Positions 18,624 to 27,398 of a stretch of DNA of 64,000 nt are shown one piece after another; position 1 is the first letter of the stretch, and each line of letters opens with the position of its first letter. Below the pieces are notes generated by a model. The model saw only the letters and a list, made by a program, of their open reading frames with translations. It did no database searches and was not told the origin of the DNA. The position numbers and the translations under genes were made by a program. The stretch comes from Sphingomonas immobilis (lineage in GTDB: Bacteria; Pseudomonadota; Alphaproteobacteria; Sphingomonadales; Sphingomonadaceae), in NCBI RefSeq assembly GCF_030580995.1, contig NZ_JAUQSZ010000012.1, positions 107,501-171,500 of the forward strand, written 5' to 3'.

Positions 18624-19484
18624 ATGATTCGCGCCCTCCTCCCCGCCGCCGCAGTCGCGCTCGCCGCCACCGCTTCCCCCGCCGCCGCCTATTGGGAGTT
18701 CGGCCACGAGACCGTCGCGAAAATCGCCTATGCCAACATCACGCCCAAGGCGCGCGCCGGGGTGCGGCGGCTGCTCGCGCAGTCGCGGCTGCTGGGTACG
18801 CCTGAGTGCAAGGCCGACACGATCGAATCGGCAAGCGTCTGGGCCGATTGCATCAAGCCGCTGAAGGATGCGAACGGCCAGTCGCGCTTCGGCTATGCCT
18901 TTTCCTGGCATTACCAGAACGTCGACATCTGCCACGATTTCGACCTGACGCCCGCCTGCAAGGACGGCAATTGCGTGTCCACGCAGATCGAGCGCGACGT
19001 GAAGCTGCTACGCGACCGCGCCACGCCGGCGAAGGAGCGCGTCATGGCGCTCGCTTTCCTCATCCATTTCGTCGGCGATCTGCACCAGCCGCTCCATGCC
19101 GGCGACAAGACCGACAAGGGCGGCAACGACGTGAAGGCGGGGTACGGCGATTACGCGCCGCCGCGGCTCAACCTCCATTCGATCTGGGACGGGCTGCTGG
19201 CGGAGCGCGCGATCACGACCGGGCCATCGCTGGTGCGGCGCTATCCGGCGGCGGTGCGCGCCAAGGTGGCCGCGGGCAGCGTGACCGACTGGAGCCGCGA
19301 GAGCTGGCAGGTGGCGCACGACGTGGCCTACACGGCGGCGCTCGGCGGCGACCCCTGCGTGCCGACGCCGCCGCATGTCGAACTCGACAATGCGACGATC
19401 GCGAAGCTGGTGCCTGCGGCCAAACTCGAGGTCGAGCGCGGCGGGCTGAGGCTGGCGCGGCTGCTGGACGAGGCTTTGGGCTGA
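18624..19484 (+). CDS. S1/P1 family nuclease
   Basis: Secreted zinc-dependent nuclease of 286 residues. The signal peptide (1-22) ends AAAYWEFGH, so the mature protein begins with the Trp whose backbone binds zinc in P1 nuclease. Further metal ligands appear as WADCI, HYQNV, HFVGDLHQPLH and GGNDVK. These enzymes degrade single-stranded DNA and RNA and release 5'-nucleotides. Cysteine pairs (CKAD/CIK, CHDF/CKDGNC) fit an oxidising compartment. Conserved order of motifs and length are normal. Confidence 0.93.
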   Translation: MIRALLPAAAVALAATASPAAAYWEFGHETVAKIAYANITPKARAGVRRLLAQSRLLGTPECKADTIESASVWADCIKPLKDANGQSRFGYAFSWHYQNVDICHDFDLTPACKDGNCVSTQIERDVKLLRDRATPAKERVMALAFLIHFVGDLHQPLHAGDKTDKGGNDVKAGYGDYAPPRLNLHSIWDGLLAERAITTGPSLVRRYPAAVRAKVAAGSVTDWSRESWQVAHDVAYTAALGGDPCVPTPPHVELDNATIAKLVPAAKLEVERGGLRLARLLDEALG

Positions 19485-19493
19485 CGCCCGCCC

Positions 19494-20486
19494 TCAGCTG
19501 AGCAAGAAGGTCAGCGTCACGACCAGACCGTCGTCGCGCCATGCGGTTGCGATCGTCCCGCGACGCGCGCGCATGATGCGCTCGATCAGGCGCAGGCCCT
19601 GCCCGCCTTCGCGGCCGTGGCTTTCGATCGTGCAATCGCAGCGTTCGTCCCAGACGATCGACACCGAGCGATCGTCGCCGACCGCACTCACCCGCACCGC
19701 GCCGCCGTGATGGAAGGCGCCGTGCTTCGCGGAATTTACCGCGAGCTCGCCGATCACCAGCGCGATGGCATCGGCGCGGCCCTGATCGACCTCGATCGGC
19801 AGCAGGCCATCGAACGAGACCGGGCATTGCTCGCTGTCGAACGGCTCCACCAGCGCGGCGACAAGCTGATCGATGCGACAGGGCGCATCGGTGTTGGCGA
19901 ACAGCGCCTGCGCACGGCTCAGGGCGACGAGCCGGTCGGTCATCTCGCTGGCGAATTGTTCGTGCTGGGCGTTGCCGCGCGCGAAGCCGGACAGCAGGCT
20001 GCCGATCATCGTGTAGGTGTTCTTCAGCCGGTGGCGCAGCTCTGCGGTGGCGATCGCCGAGGCTTGCCGGCCTTCCTCGCTTTCCGTCGCATCGCGCGAG
20101 ACCGAAAGGTATCCGGCATGTTCGCCGTCGTCGTTGGTGACCGCGGACACGGTGACGTCCCACCAGCGCGGCGAACCCTTCGCGGTCGGGCAGAAGGCGC
20201 GGAAGCGAACCGTCTCCCCGCCGCTCGCGCGCGGATAGGACGCGAGGATCAGCGCGCGTGCTTCTTCCGGCCAAAGATCGGCCCAGGGTTTCCCGGCGAT
20301 CAGGTGGAAGTCGTCGATCTCCATCGCGCAGAGGCCGTTGATGTTCATATATTGAACATCGCCTTCGAGGCCGACCAGCTTCACGCAATCGACGCTCTGA
20401 TCGAGCACGCTCGCCAGCGCGACCGAAGAGAGCGAGCTGACCGCGCGCGGTGGGGAGATCGTCACAAATTCGTTCAAGAAAGTCAT
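19494..20486 (-). CDS. PAS-domain HWE-type sensor histidine kinase
   Basis: A soluble 330-residue kinase. A PAS domain covers about residues 22-135 (VDCVKLVGLEGDVQYMNINGL ... GYLSVSRDATESEE). The dimerisation/phosphoacceptor region has His152 in ELRHRLKNTYTMIGSLL, typical of HWE/HisKA_2 kinases. The ATPase domain has an N box GELAVNSAKHGAF (Asn251), the W-x-E motif WDE (279-281) and a G box GGQGLRLIERI. No response regulator is adjacent. HWE kinases in alphaproteobacteria often feed the PhyR general stress response, so that is a reasonable guess for its partner. It has no membrane segment, so the signal is cytoplasmic. Confidence 0.9.
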   Translation of the reverse strand: MTFLNEFVTISPPRAVSSLSSVALASVLDQSVDCVKLVGLEGDVQYMNINGLCAMEIDDFHLIAGKPWADLWPEEARALILASYPRASGGETVRFRAFCPTAKGSPRWWDVTVSAVTNDDGEHAGYLSVSRDATESEEGRQASAIATAELRHRLKNTYTMIGSLLSGFARGNAQHEQFASEMTDRLVALSRAQALFANTDAPCRIDQLVAALVEPFDSEQCPVSFDGLLPIEVDQGRADAIALVIGELAVNSAKHGAFHHGGAVRVSAVGDDRSVSIVWDERCDCTIESHGREGGQGLRLIERIMRARRGTIATAWRDDGLVVTLTFLLS

Positions 20487-20621
20487 CCGCGGCCCGTGGC
20501 CACCAAGTCGATCATCCGACTCAGGGCGCAGCCGCTCTGCCGGCGGTGCGCGGCTAAGCTAATCGAAATTCTGGAAAATCGCCAGTGCCACGCCCGGATC
20601 GGGTAGTGCGCCCACGCGCCG

Positions 20622-20873
20622 TCAGTCCTCGCCGCCCGAGCGCCACTTCCAGCCGCCGCGGGTGTGGCGGGCGCAGGTGACGAGCAGCGCGGCGGTGGCG
20701 GCGGCGGTGATGCCGTAGAAGGGCAGCATGTGGTGGCGGGGCAGCAGCCACAGCCCCGCGCCCGTCAGCACGGCGGCATAGGCCGCCAGCACCGCCCAGC
20801 CCTGCCAGCGGATCGGCAGGCCCGCGCCGTAACCGAAGCGTTTCGGCTGGAACCACTCGTCCTCACTCGCCAT
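20622..20873 (-). CDS. Small conserved membrane protein of unknown function
   Basis: An 83-residue protein with a polar start (MASEDEWFQPKRFGYGAGLPIRWQGW), two membrane helices (about 28-47 and 53-68) and a basic end. I do not recognise a named family. Two possible ATGs exist at 20879 and 20873; a GGAGG sequence touches the first and sits six bases before the second, so 20873 is preferred. The start overlaps the end of the ribbon-helix-helix gene, placing this as the third gene of the SPFH operon. Confidence 0.65.
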   Translation of the reverse strand: MASEDEWFQPKRFGYGAGLPIRWQGWAVLAAYAAVLTGAGLWLLPRHHMLPFYGITAAATAALLVTCARHTRGGWKWRSGGED

Positions 20874-21093
20874 CGTCATCCTCCTGCGCCGTCTGATTCT
20901 GGGGCGGTCGCCCGCGTTTCGCGCGGACGGGATCCGCCAGCTTCACCCCGCGCCGCGCGAGCGCCTCGCGCAGCAGACATTCGACCTCGGCATTGACGCT
21001 CCGCAAGTCGCCCGCCGCCGCGCGCTCGATCGCGGCGTAGAGCGCCGGATCGATCCGCAGCGGGAACGCCTTCTTTTGCGGGGGAGCGGCCAC
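20863..21093 (-). CDS. Arc-like ribbon-helix-helix protein
   Basis: A 76-residue protein with the pattern KKAFPLRIDPALYAAIERAAAGDLRSVNAEVECLLREALARRG, a beta strand followed by two helices as in Arc/MetJ-type DNA-binding proteins. The tail (AKRGRPPQNQTAQEDDDGE) includes an AT-hook-like RGRPP. It lies ten bases after the SPFH gene in the same operon. It may repress its own operon, since an AT-rich palindrome lies at the operon promoter. No toxin gene is next to it. Confidence 0.7.
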   Translation of the reverse strand: MAAPPQKKAFPLRIDPALYAAIERAAAGDLRSVNAEVECLLREALARRGVKLADPVRAKRGRPPQNQTAQEDDDGE

Positions 21094-21103
21094 GCCGGAG
21101 TCC

Positions 21104-22003
21104 TTACTGATAGAGCGATCCGGTGTTGACGACCGGCTGCGTGTCGCGTTCCCCGCAGAGCACGACCATCAGGTTGGAGACCATCGCCGCGCGGCGCTCG
21201 TCGTCCAGTTCGACGACATTCTTCTCGCTGAGCAGCTCCAGCGCCATCTCGACCATGCCGACCGCGCCCTCGACCAGGGTTTTCCGCGCGGCCACCACCG
21301 CCTGCGCCTGCTGACGGCGCAGCATCGCGCCGGCGATCTCGGGCGCATAAGCGAGATGCGTGAAGCCGCATTCGTCGACGGTGATGCCCGCGACCTTCAG
21401 CCGCGCGATGAGTTCCGCGCGCAACTCGGCACTGACCTGATCGTGATTGCCGCGCAGCGTCACTTCGAGATGCTCGTAATCGTCATAGGGGTAGCGCGCG
21501 CCGATCGTGCGCACCGCCGCCTCGATCTGGACGACGACGAAGGCCTTGTAATCGTCGATGTCGAACAACGCCTGCGCGGTGTCGGTGACGCGCCACACGA
21601 CCTGAGCAGCCATCTCGATCGGGTTGCCGCGCAGATCGTTGACCTTGATCCGGTCCGAAATCATGTTGTTGGCGCGCACCGAGATCTTCTTGTGGCCGAG
21701 CCACGGCAGCAGCCAGCGCAGGCCGGTGTTGCGATCGGTGCCCTGATACGAGCCGAACAGGGTGATCGCGACCGCCTGATTGGGCTGCAGCATGTAGAAG
21801 CCGCACGTCACGAAGAGAAAGACGATCGCCGCGATCGTGATGAGCGTGCCCGCCAGCACCGGATCCTCGGACAGGATCGCCCCGCCGTAGATGCCGGCGA
21901 GCAGCGCGCCCAGCATCACCAGCAGCATGATGTACCCGCTCGACGTGCGTGCCGGCCGTTCACGCGACAGCGTGAGGGCGATGTTGGTATCCGACTCGGA
22001 CAT
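21104..22003 (-). CDS. SPFH domain (band 7) protein
   Basis: A 299-residue membrane protein with two N-terminal helices (about 24-45 and 50-70) followed by an SPFH/band 7 domain (about 72-240: [38 protein letters not shown]). Such proteins form large oligomeric rings on membranes and often organise proteases or stress complexes. The C-terminal helical stretch ([27 protein letters not shown]) is typical. The start has a good GGGAGAA ribosome site. It heads a SPFH / ribbon-helix-helix / small membrane protein operon. Confidence 0.9.
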   Translation of the reverse strand: MSESDTNIALTLSRERPARTSSGYIMLLVMLGALLAGIYGGAILSEDPVLAGTLITIAAIVFLFVTCGFYMLQPNQAVAITLFGSYQGTDRNTGLRWLLPWLGHKKISVRANNMISDRIKVNDLRGNPIEMAAQVVWRVTDTAQALFDIDDYKAFVVVQIEAAVRTIGARYPYDDYEHLEVTLRGNHDQVSAELRAELIARLKVAGITVDECGFTHLAYAPEIAGAMLRRQQAQAVVAARKTLVEGAVGMVEMALELLSEKNVVELDDERRAAMVSNLMVVLCGERDTQPVVNTGSLYQ

Positions 22004-22017
22004 TGGTTTCTCCCGTT

Positions 22018-22058
22018 AATATGATATCATATTTATATCGGTTGGAATGGATGCGCAA
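22018..22058 (-). promoter_or_regulatory. Promoter with AT-rich palindromic operator for SPFH operon
   Basis: Reading towards the SPFH gene, a TTGCGC (22053-22058) and a TATAAA (22032-22037) are 15 bases apart, slightly short for a sigma-70-type promoter. The perfect 16-base palindrome AATATGATATCATATT at 22018-22033 overlaps the -10 box and the expected transcription start. In such G+C-rich DNA this run stands out. Its position suits repression, and the operon encodes a ribbon-helix-helix protein that could bind it. The promoter boxes are inferred by eye. Confidence 0.55.
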
Positions 22059-22103
22059 GCGGAATGAATACGTCGCCCCAACGGAGGCCGGGCGACGGGC
22101 ATG

Positions 22104-22137
22104 AAAAAGGCGCGGGAGGTTGCCCTCCCGCGCCTTT
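22104..22137 (-). terminator. Intrinsic terminator after pal
   Basis: A 14-base perfect stem (arms 22106-22119 and 22124-22137, core GGCGCGGGAGG) closes a four-base loop. In the direction of pal transcription it is followed by TTTTT (22108-22104). It ends the Tol-Pal operon 22 bases after the pal stop. Confidence 0.9.
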
Positions 22138-22159
22138 CGCGACCCCAAGGGGCGGGGTG

Positions 22160-22663
22160 TCAGTTCAGGACGATCGTCACCGCGCGGCGGTTCTGCGCCC
22201 AGGCCTGCTCGTCCGAGCCCAACGCGATTGGGCGTTCCTTGCCGTAGCTGATCGTCGAGATGCGCGCCGGGTTCACGCCCCGCGCCGCGAGATAGTTCTT
22301 GGCGGAATTGGCGCGGCGATCGCCGAGCGCGAGATTGTATTCGCGGGTGCCGCGTTCGTCGGCATGGCCCTCCAGGCTGACGGCGACGTTCGGGTAGCGG
22401 GCGAGCCACGTCGCCTGGCTGTCGAGGATGGCACGCGATTCGGCGTTGATGTCATACTGATCGAGCGCGAAGTGGATCGTGTTGCTGGTGACCGACCGTT
22501 CGAAATCGGCGCGCGAGCCGGGGACGATGTTGCCGTCACCGCTACCGGGGCCGGGGCCGGAGTTGCCGGGGGGCGGCGGAAGATCGGCGGGCGGCTTCTT
22601 CGCGCAACCGGCCACCGCGATGAGCGCTACGGCAACGGTGAGAGTGGTGGTCAGTCTGGCCAT
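22160..22663 (-). CDS. pal: Peptidoglycan-associated lipoprotein Pal
   Basis: Outer-membrane lipoprotein of the Tol-Pal system, 167 residues. The lipobox is VAGC with the lipidated Cys at residue 20, followed by a Pro/Gly-rich linker. The OmpA-like peptidoglycan-binding domain (about 60-167) has the diaminopimelate-binding pattern GHADERGTREYNLALGDRRA. It is the last gene of the ybgC-tolQRAB-pal operon, with a terminator immediately after. Confidence 0.96.
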   Translation of the reverse strand: MARLTTTLTVAVALIAVAGCAKKPPADLPPPPGNSGPGPGSGDGNIVPGSRADFERSVTSNTIHFALDQYDINAESRAILDSQATWLARYPNVAVSLEGHADERGTREYNLALGDRRANSAKNYLAARGVNPARISTISYGKERPIALGSDEQAWAQNRRAVTIVLN

Positions 22664-22696
22664 CTGGCGTCTCCTTTTCGAATAGGTCGAGTCGGT

Positions 22697-24100
22697 TCAG
22701 GGGCGTAACGGTCCCCAGGCGGGATCGGATCCATCGAGCGGGGTGGCGAGCTTGCGCTCGTTGACGCCGGTGAGGTCGACCGACCACAGATCAGCGGTGC
22801 CGCCGCCGCCGCGCCCCGAGCGGAAGAACATCAGCACGCGGCCGTTGGGCGACCAGCTCGGCCCCTCGTCCTGCCAGTCGTTGGTCAGGAGCTGCTCGTT
22901 GCCGCCCGCCGGGCTGACGACGCCGATGCGGAAATTGCCCGCCATCTTGGTGAAGGCGATGAGATTGCCGCGCGGGCTCCACACCGGCGTGGCGTAGCGC
23001 CCGCCGCCGAAGCTGATGCGCTTCTGCTGCGTGCCATCAGCGTTCATCACGTAGAGCTGTTGCCCGCCGGAGCGGTCGCTTTCGAAGACGATGCGGGTGC
23101 CGTCGGGCGAATAGCTGCCGCCGGTGTCGATGCCGGGCGTGTCGGTCAGCTTCTGCGCGTCGCCGCCGGCGAAGGGCACGCGGTAGATGTTGGTCGCGCC
23201 CGCCACCGCCTTCGAGAACAAAACCCACTTGCCGTCGGGCGAGACGCGCGGCGCAAAGGTTAGATTGGCTGCGGGGACCAGCAGGCGCTGGCGGCTGGAA
23301 GCGAGATCGTAGACGTAGATCGCGGGGCGATCGAGGCCGCCGGCACGGTCCGCGACATAGCTCATGTAGACGATGCTGCGCTGGTCGGGCGTGAGGCGCG
23401 GGGTCAACACGATCGACTGGCCGTTCGTCAGGAAGCGGTGGTTCGCGCCGTCCTGATCCATGATCGCGAGGCGCTTGATGCGGCGGCCCTTGGGGCCCGT
23501 CTCCGACACATAGACGACGCGGCTGTCGAAATAGGGGCCCTCGCCGGTCAGCTTGGTATAGACCATGTCGGCACATTTGTGGCCCGCGCGCCGCCAGTCG
23601 GAGGGCGGCACGACGAAGCCCTGCCGGATCAGTTCGGTACGCGCGGCGATATCGTAGAGGTAACAGCCGACCGTCAGCGTGCCGTCGCCGTTAGCCTTGA
23701 CGAAGCCCTGCACCAGCGCCGAGGCGCCCGCACCCGCCCAATAGTCGAAGGTCGGCGCGGTGACTTCGGGATAGGGCACCGCCTTCAGCGCGGACGGCGC
23801 GGAGGGGTTGAACAGGCCCGAGCTCTTGAGGTCGTTCGTCACGATCTGCGTGAGCTGTGCCCCGAGCTGGTCGGTCGGACCCGCCGGCGTGCTGACGACG
23901 GCACTGGTCGGCATGACGGGGATGGCGATGCCGAGCGGAGCGGACTGGCCGCCCTCGACATCGACGACGAGCTCGCCCGATTGCTGGCCCGACGGCGCGG
24001 GCGCGCCGGGCGCGGGTGCCGACGTCGGCGCGGGCGGCTGCTGCGCGTGCGCGGCGGTCGCCGAAAGCGCGAGCAGGATCGTAAGGAGGGTCTTTCGCAT
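22697..24100 (-). CDS. tolB: Tol-Pal system protein TolB
   Basis: Periplasmic protein of 467 residues linking TolA and Pal. It has a signal peptide (1-21), an Ala/Pro/Gly-rich linker, the N-terminal TolB domain (VVDVEGGQSAPLGIAIPVMP, then TNDLKSSGLFNP) and a six-bladed beta-propeller with repeated WSPRGN / SPDGTRIVFESDRSGGQQLYVMNADG motifs. The ATG at 24100 has GAGGTGAA upstream and lies ten bases after the tolA stop. The open frame extends to 24262, but only across tolA. Confidence 0.95.
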   Translation of the reverse strand: MRKTLLTILLALSATAAHAQQPPAPTSAPAPGAPAPSGQQSGELVVDVEGGQSAPLGIAIPVMPTSAVVSTPAGPTDQLGAQLTQIVTNDLKSSGLFNPSAPSALKAVPYPEVTAPTFDYWAGAGASALVQGFVKANGDGTLTVGCYLYDIAARTELIRQGFVVPPSDWRRAGHKCADMVYTKLTGEGPYFDSRVVYVSETGPKGRRIKRLAIMDQDGANHRFLTNGQSIVLTPRLTPDQRSIVYMSYVADRAGGLDRPAIYVYDLASSRQRLLVPAANLTFAPRVSPDGKWVLFSKAVAGATNIYRVPFAGGDAQKLTDTPGIDTGGSYSPDGTRIVFESDRSGGQQLYVMNADGTQQKRISFGGGRYATPVWSPRGNLIAFTKMAGNFRIGVVSPAGGNEQLLTNDWQDEGPSWSPNGRVLMFFRSGRGGGGTADLWSVDLTGVNERKLATPLDGSDPAWGPLRP

Positions 24101-24110
24101 CGGGTTCACC

Positions 24111-25058
24111 TCAGCCGGGCAAATTGTAACGCAGGCTGAACGTGCTCCAGCCATTCGGCACGCTGTACAGCTCGGACGGCAGGTCGCGAAGCGGTGCGCA
24201 ACCCGAAAACGCCGCGATCGCCGCGCGATCGACCGCATCGACATAGCGATCGTTCTCATCATCGACGCCGGTATGGCCGGTGATGGCCGGCCGCGCCTTC
24301 AGCGACCCATCGGGGTTGAGCTGAAGGCGAATCGTCACGCGGATGCGCTCCGCACCGGGGCCGGGCTTCACCTGCCGGTCAGCGCAGGGCTGCACCTGCC
24401 GTTTGATCGCGGAGCCGATATCGGCGGCCGCCCTGGCCGTCATCGTCGCGCCGGGGGCGGCGGCGTTGGGCTTCGATTTTGACGGGCTCGCGCTCTTGCC
24501 GTCGCTGACGAGGTCGGCGAGGTTCTGCGCGTTGGGTTTCTTGCCGGGCTTGGCGGCCGGGCTGCTGCCGATGCCCTTGATGACCGAATCTAGGTTGGAC
24601 GACTTGGCCTGCGCCGGCTTGGCGGGGGCCTTGGTCGGCTTGGCGTCGGCCGGCTTCGCGGGTGCAGGTTTCTTGGGCGGCTCCGGCTTCTTGGGCGCAG
24701 GCTTTGGTTTGGGCGGAGGGACCGCCTCGGGCTTGGGCACAGGCTTGGCGACCGGCTTGGGCGGCGCGGGTTTCGGTTCGGGCTTGGGTTCCGGCGCGGG
24801 TTCGGGCTTGGGCTGCGGCGCGGGCGGCGGCGATTCCTCCGGCGGGCCCTGTTCGGGACCGGCGGACTGCGAGGGCGGCTCGGGCGCCTTCGGCGCGGAT
24901 TGTTCGAGCGCGACGTCCTTCGCCAGCGATACCTCGATCGGCTTGGGCGCGTAGAGCTTGGGGTCGGGCGGCGGCGTGCGGCCGAGCGACAGCAGCCAGA
25001 ACAAGCCGACATGCGCCGCCAGCGCGACGCCGATCCCGATCTTCTCCGCGCGCTGCAT
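24111..25058 (-). CDS. tolA: Cell envelope protein TolA
   Basis: A 315-residue inner-membrane protein that spans the periplasm. One N-terminal membrane helix (about 7-26, IGVALAAHVGLFWLLSLG) is followed by a long Pro/Lys/Ala-rich region (about 30-150), in place of the helical Ala/Lys/Glu domain of enteric TolA. A C-terminal TonB/TolA-like domain (about 215-315) ends in GWSTFSLRYNLPG. An ATG at 25058 and a TTG just before it are both possible starts. Position between tolR and tolB confirms the assignment despite low-complexity sequence. Confidence 0.9.
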   Translation of the reverse strand: MQRAEKIGIGVALAAHVGLFWLLSLGRTPPPDPKLYAPKPIEVSLAKDVALEQSAPKAPEPPSQSAGPEQGPPEESPPPAPQPKPEPAPEPKPEPKPAPPKPVAKPVPKPEAVPPPKPKPAPKKPEPPKKPAPAKPADAKPTKAPAKPAQAKSSNLDSVIKGIGSSPAAKPGKKPNAQNLADLVSDGKSASPSKSKPNAAAPGATMTARAAADIGSAIKRQVQPCADRQVKPGPGAERIRVTIRLQLNPDGSLKARPAITGHTGVDDENDRYVDAVDRAAIAAFSGCAPLRDLPSELYSVPNGWSTFSLRYNLPG

Positions 25059-25071
25059 CAAACCAGCCCGA

Positions 25072-25509
25072 TCACTTCTCGTCCTTGCCGACCGTCACCA
25101 GCGCGACGCGGTTGAGGCCGGCACGGTTGAGCTCGCCCATCACGCTCATCACCCGACCGTAATCGAGACCCTTGTCGGCGCGCAGGAAGATCTGCGGCGG
25201 CTTGCCCTGATCCGTCTTCTTGGCGAGCTGCTCCAGCACGTCGGGCAAAGTCTCCTCGCTGACCTCGTCCTTGTCGACGTACATCTTGCCGTCGCGCTCG
25301 ATCGAGATCTGCACCGGCTGCTGATCCTGATCGAGCGGCTTGGCGCGGCTGTCGGGCAGGTCGACGGGCACGCCCGCCGTCAGCAACGGAGCCGTCACCA
25401 TGAAGATGATGAGCAGCACCAGCATCACGTCGACCAGCGGCGTGACGTTGATCTCCGCCATCGGCGCGCGCCGCCCACGCCCGCGCTGCGAGGGAAGGTT
25501 GATCGACAC
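25072..25509 (-). CDS. tolR: Biopolymer transport protein TolR (ExbD family)
   Basis: A 145-residue proton-motor stator protein. The single membrane helix follows the family motif [25 protein letters not shown], which contains the proton-accepting Asp. The periplasmic domain covers the rest and includes [15 protein letters not shown]. The start is a GTG at 25509, four bases from the tolQ stop. Works with TolQ to energise TolA. Confidence 0.95.
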   Translation of the reverse strand: MSINLPSQRGRGRRAPMAEINVTPLVDVMLVLLIIFMVTAPLLTAGVPVDLPDSRAKPLDQDQQPVQISIERDGKMYVDKDEVSEETLPDVLEQLAKKTDQGKPPQIFLRADKGLDYGRVMSVMGELNRAGLNRVALVTVGKDEK

Positions 25510-25512
25510 CGC

Positions 25513-26205
25513 CTAGCGCCCGGACTCGAGCTGGCGCGAGAGCGTCGCGTGAAAACCGTCGGCGAAGCGGTTGAGCCGCGCCTCGATACGGTTGATGCCG
25601 TGGCTGAAGCGATTGTAGGCGATGACGGCGGGGATCGCCGCGAACAGCCCGATCGCGGTCGCGAACAAGGCCTCGGCGATGCCCGGTGCCACCACCGCCA
25701 GCGACGTGTTCTGTGCCGATGCAATGCCGGTGAAGCTGCGCATGATGCCCCAGACGGTGCCGAACAGCCCGACGAACGGCGCGACCGAGCCGACCGTCGC
25801 CAGCACGTTGAGCCGATCCGCCAGCGTGTCGATCTCGTTCGCGACAGCAGCGCCCATCGCCGTCGCCAGCCGCTCGCGGGTTCCCCCGCGATCGACCGAG
25901 CCCCCCACAGTGGAGCGCCGCCATTCCTTGACGCCCGCTGCGAACACACGCGCGATCGGCAGGTCGCTCTCGCCCTCGATGCGGTGGAAGGCGTCGATAT
26001 CCTCGGCCTTCCAGAAGGCGGTTTCGAAGCGCAGCGTCTTGCGCCGCAGCCCGCCGAGCCTGACGAAGAAGCCGATGATGATCGCCCAGGTCCACACGCT
26101 GGCGAGCAGCAGGCCGATCATCACGATCTTCACCACCCAGTCGGCCTGGAGGAACAAGGCGATCGGCGACATCGTCGCGGCGTCGGTATTGAGGAACAGG
26201 TTCAC
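25513..26205 (-). CDS. tolQ: Tol-Pal system protein TolQ (MotA/ExbB family)
   Basis: A 230-residue inner-membrane protein with three helices, the pentameric motor partner of TolR. The cytoplasmic loop and the conserved third region [23 protein letters not shown] and [21 protein letters not shown] are typical. I take the GTG at 26205, which overlaps the ybgC stop by GTGA and gives [22 protein letters not shown]; an internal ATG 11 codons later is the alternative. Confidence 0.94.
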   Translation of the reverse strand: MNLFLNTDAATMSPIALFLQADWVVKIVMIGLLLASVWTWAIIIGFFVRLGGLRRKTLRFETAFWKAEDIDAFHRIEGESDLPIARVFAAGVKEWRRSTVGGSVDRGGTRERLATAMGAAVANEIDTLADRLNVLATVGSVAPFVGLFGTVWGIMRSFTGIASAQNTSLAVVAPGIAEALFATAIGLFAAIPAVIAYNRFSHGINRIEARLNRFADGFHATLSRQLESGR

Positions 26206-26681
26206 GCGGGGCTTTCTCCCTGTTGGGCATGGATGGCGAACACGCGCCCGAAGATTTCGGTCCACGCCGCCGACATGCGCTTCGGCCGGCCGGACGGCGC
26301 GACGAAGGCGACGGTCACGTCGGCCTCGGCAAGGCTTTCCCGCCCGCGCATGACTCGTTGCTGAATATGAACGGCGGCGGCGCGCACCTGCGTGGGGCGC
26401 GAATGGACGACGAGCGTATCGTCGAAGCGCGCCGGGCGCAGGTAGCGGATGGCGAGCGCGGAGACGACATAACTGCCCTCGCCCGCCTCATACGCCGCGC
26501 GTTGGTCGATGCCGGCGACGCGGAGCATGTCGCTGCGCGCACGTTCCATGAAGTTCAGATAATTGGCGTGATAGACCGCACCCGAGAAATCGGTGTCCTC
26601 GAAATAGACGCGCAAGGGGAAGCGGTGCTCGCCATCGGCGATCCGGCCCCCGGTCGGGCAATCGAGCGCGTCTGCGGCCAT
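26202..26681 (-). CDS. ybgC: Tol-Pal-associated acyl-CoA thioesterase
   Basis: A 159-residue hotdog-fold thioesterase of the YbgC/4-hydroxybenzoyl-CoA type. The active-site pattern YFEDTDFSGAVYHANYLNFMERAR (from about residue 26) contains the catalytic Asp. In proteobacteria ybgC starts the tol-pal operon and its product is linked to phospholipid metabolism. It is coupled to tolQ by a four-base overlap. Confidence 0.94.
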   Translation of the reverse strand: MAADALDCPTGGRIADGEHRFPLRVYFEDTDFSGAVYHANYLNFMERARSDMLRVAGIDQRAAYEAGEGSYVVSALAIRYLRPARFDDTLVVHSRPTQVRAAAVHIQQRVMRGRESLAEADVTVAFVAPSGRPKRMSAAWTEIFGRVFAIHAQQGESPA

Positions 26682-26727
26682 CGGGACGCCCTAGCCGAGC
26701 GTGCCCGTGGTGGCAAAGCTGACGCCA

Positions 26728-27390
26728 TCATTTCTCGCCGGGGGCGATGCTCATCATTGACGCCAGTTCGATGCGCGGGACGGCGGGCGTCGTGCTGCGA
26801 TGCGTGGCCCAGACGCGCCTGGTGTCGCGGTACGCATCGAATGTCGCAAAGCTGACGAGGAACGGCGCTTCGATCCGGGGCAGCGCGGCCGCCGCATAGT
26901 CAGTGAAGCGTTCGGGTGCGACACTCTCAGCCTCGGCGATCACATCGCGTGCGGCGGCGCAGAAGGCGCGCTGTGCGGGCGGCAGCGCGAAGAAATTGTA
27001 GAGCCGCGTCATCGCATCGTCGTTCGCCGCCTGCCAGCGCGCGCCCGCGACCGCGCGGTATTTCGCCTCGACCGCGCTCGCGGCGGCGGCGAGCGGGGCG
27101 CGCTTGGCCTCGAGCATCCGGTTGTAGCCCGCGACGACCGCCTCACGCTCCTCGCCCCGGCAGCCGAGCGCCGCCACGTTGAGCGCGACGCGCAGGTGCC
27201 ACGCCGCCTGTTCGGGCGTGAGCGCGCGGTTGGGGGTGAGATACGCGCCGGTCATGTCGCGCGCGGGCGGGACGAAGCTTTCGGAGAAACCCTCGGGGAG
27301 GGTCGGCGCATCCTCTTCGAAGCGGGACTGCGCCTGTGCGCCGGACGAGAGAAAGGCGGCCGCGAGGAGCGGCGCGAGGATACGCAACAT
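26728..27390 (-). CDS. Exported protein of unknown function
   Basis: A 220-residue protein with a signal peptide (1-20, ending GAQAQ) and a mostly helical mature part (ALTPEQAAWHLRVALNVAALGCRGEEREAVVAGYNRML). Two or three cysteines (in GCRGE and AFCAAARD) may pair in the periplasm. I do not recognise a family. It lies 46 bases upstream of ybgC on the same strand and could share a transcript with the tol genes. Its ribosome site AGGGGG is buried in a hairpin. Confidence 0.7.
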   Translation of the reverse strand: MLRILAPLLAAAFLSSGAQAQSRFEEDAPTLPEGFSESFVPPARDMTGAYLTPNRALTPEQAAWHLRVALNVAALGCRGEEREAVVAGYNRMLEAKRAPLAAAASAVEAKYRAVAGARWQAANDDAMTRLYNFFALPPAQRAFCAAARDVIAEAESVAPERFTDYAAAALPRIEAPFLVSFATFDAYRDTRRVWATHRSTTPAVPRIELASMMSIAPGEK

Positions 27391-27398
27391 CGAACTAA

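Noticed and set aside
20863..21093. Ribbon-helix-helix protein as an antitoxin
   Set aside because: Neither neighbour resembles a toxin: one is an SPFH protein, the other a two-helix membrane protein.
22104..22137. Hairpin read as a bidirectional terminator
   Set aside because: The T run is only on the pal side; on the other strand the stem is followed by TTTCGCG, which is too short, and no plus-strand gene ends there.
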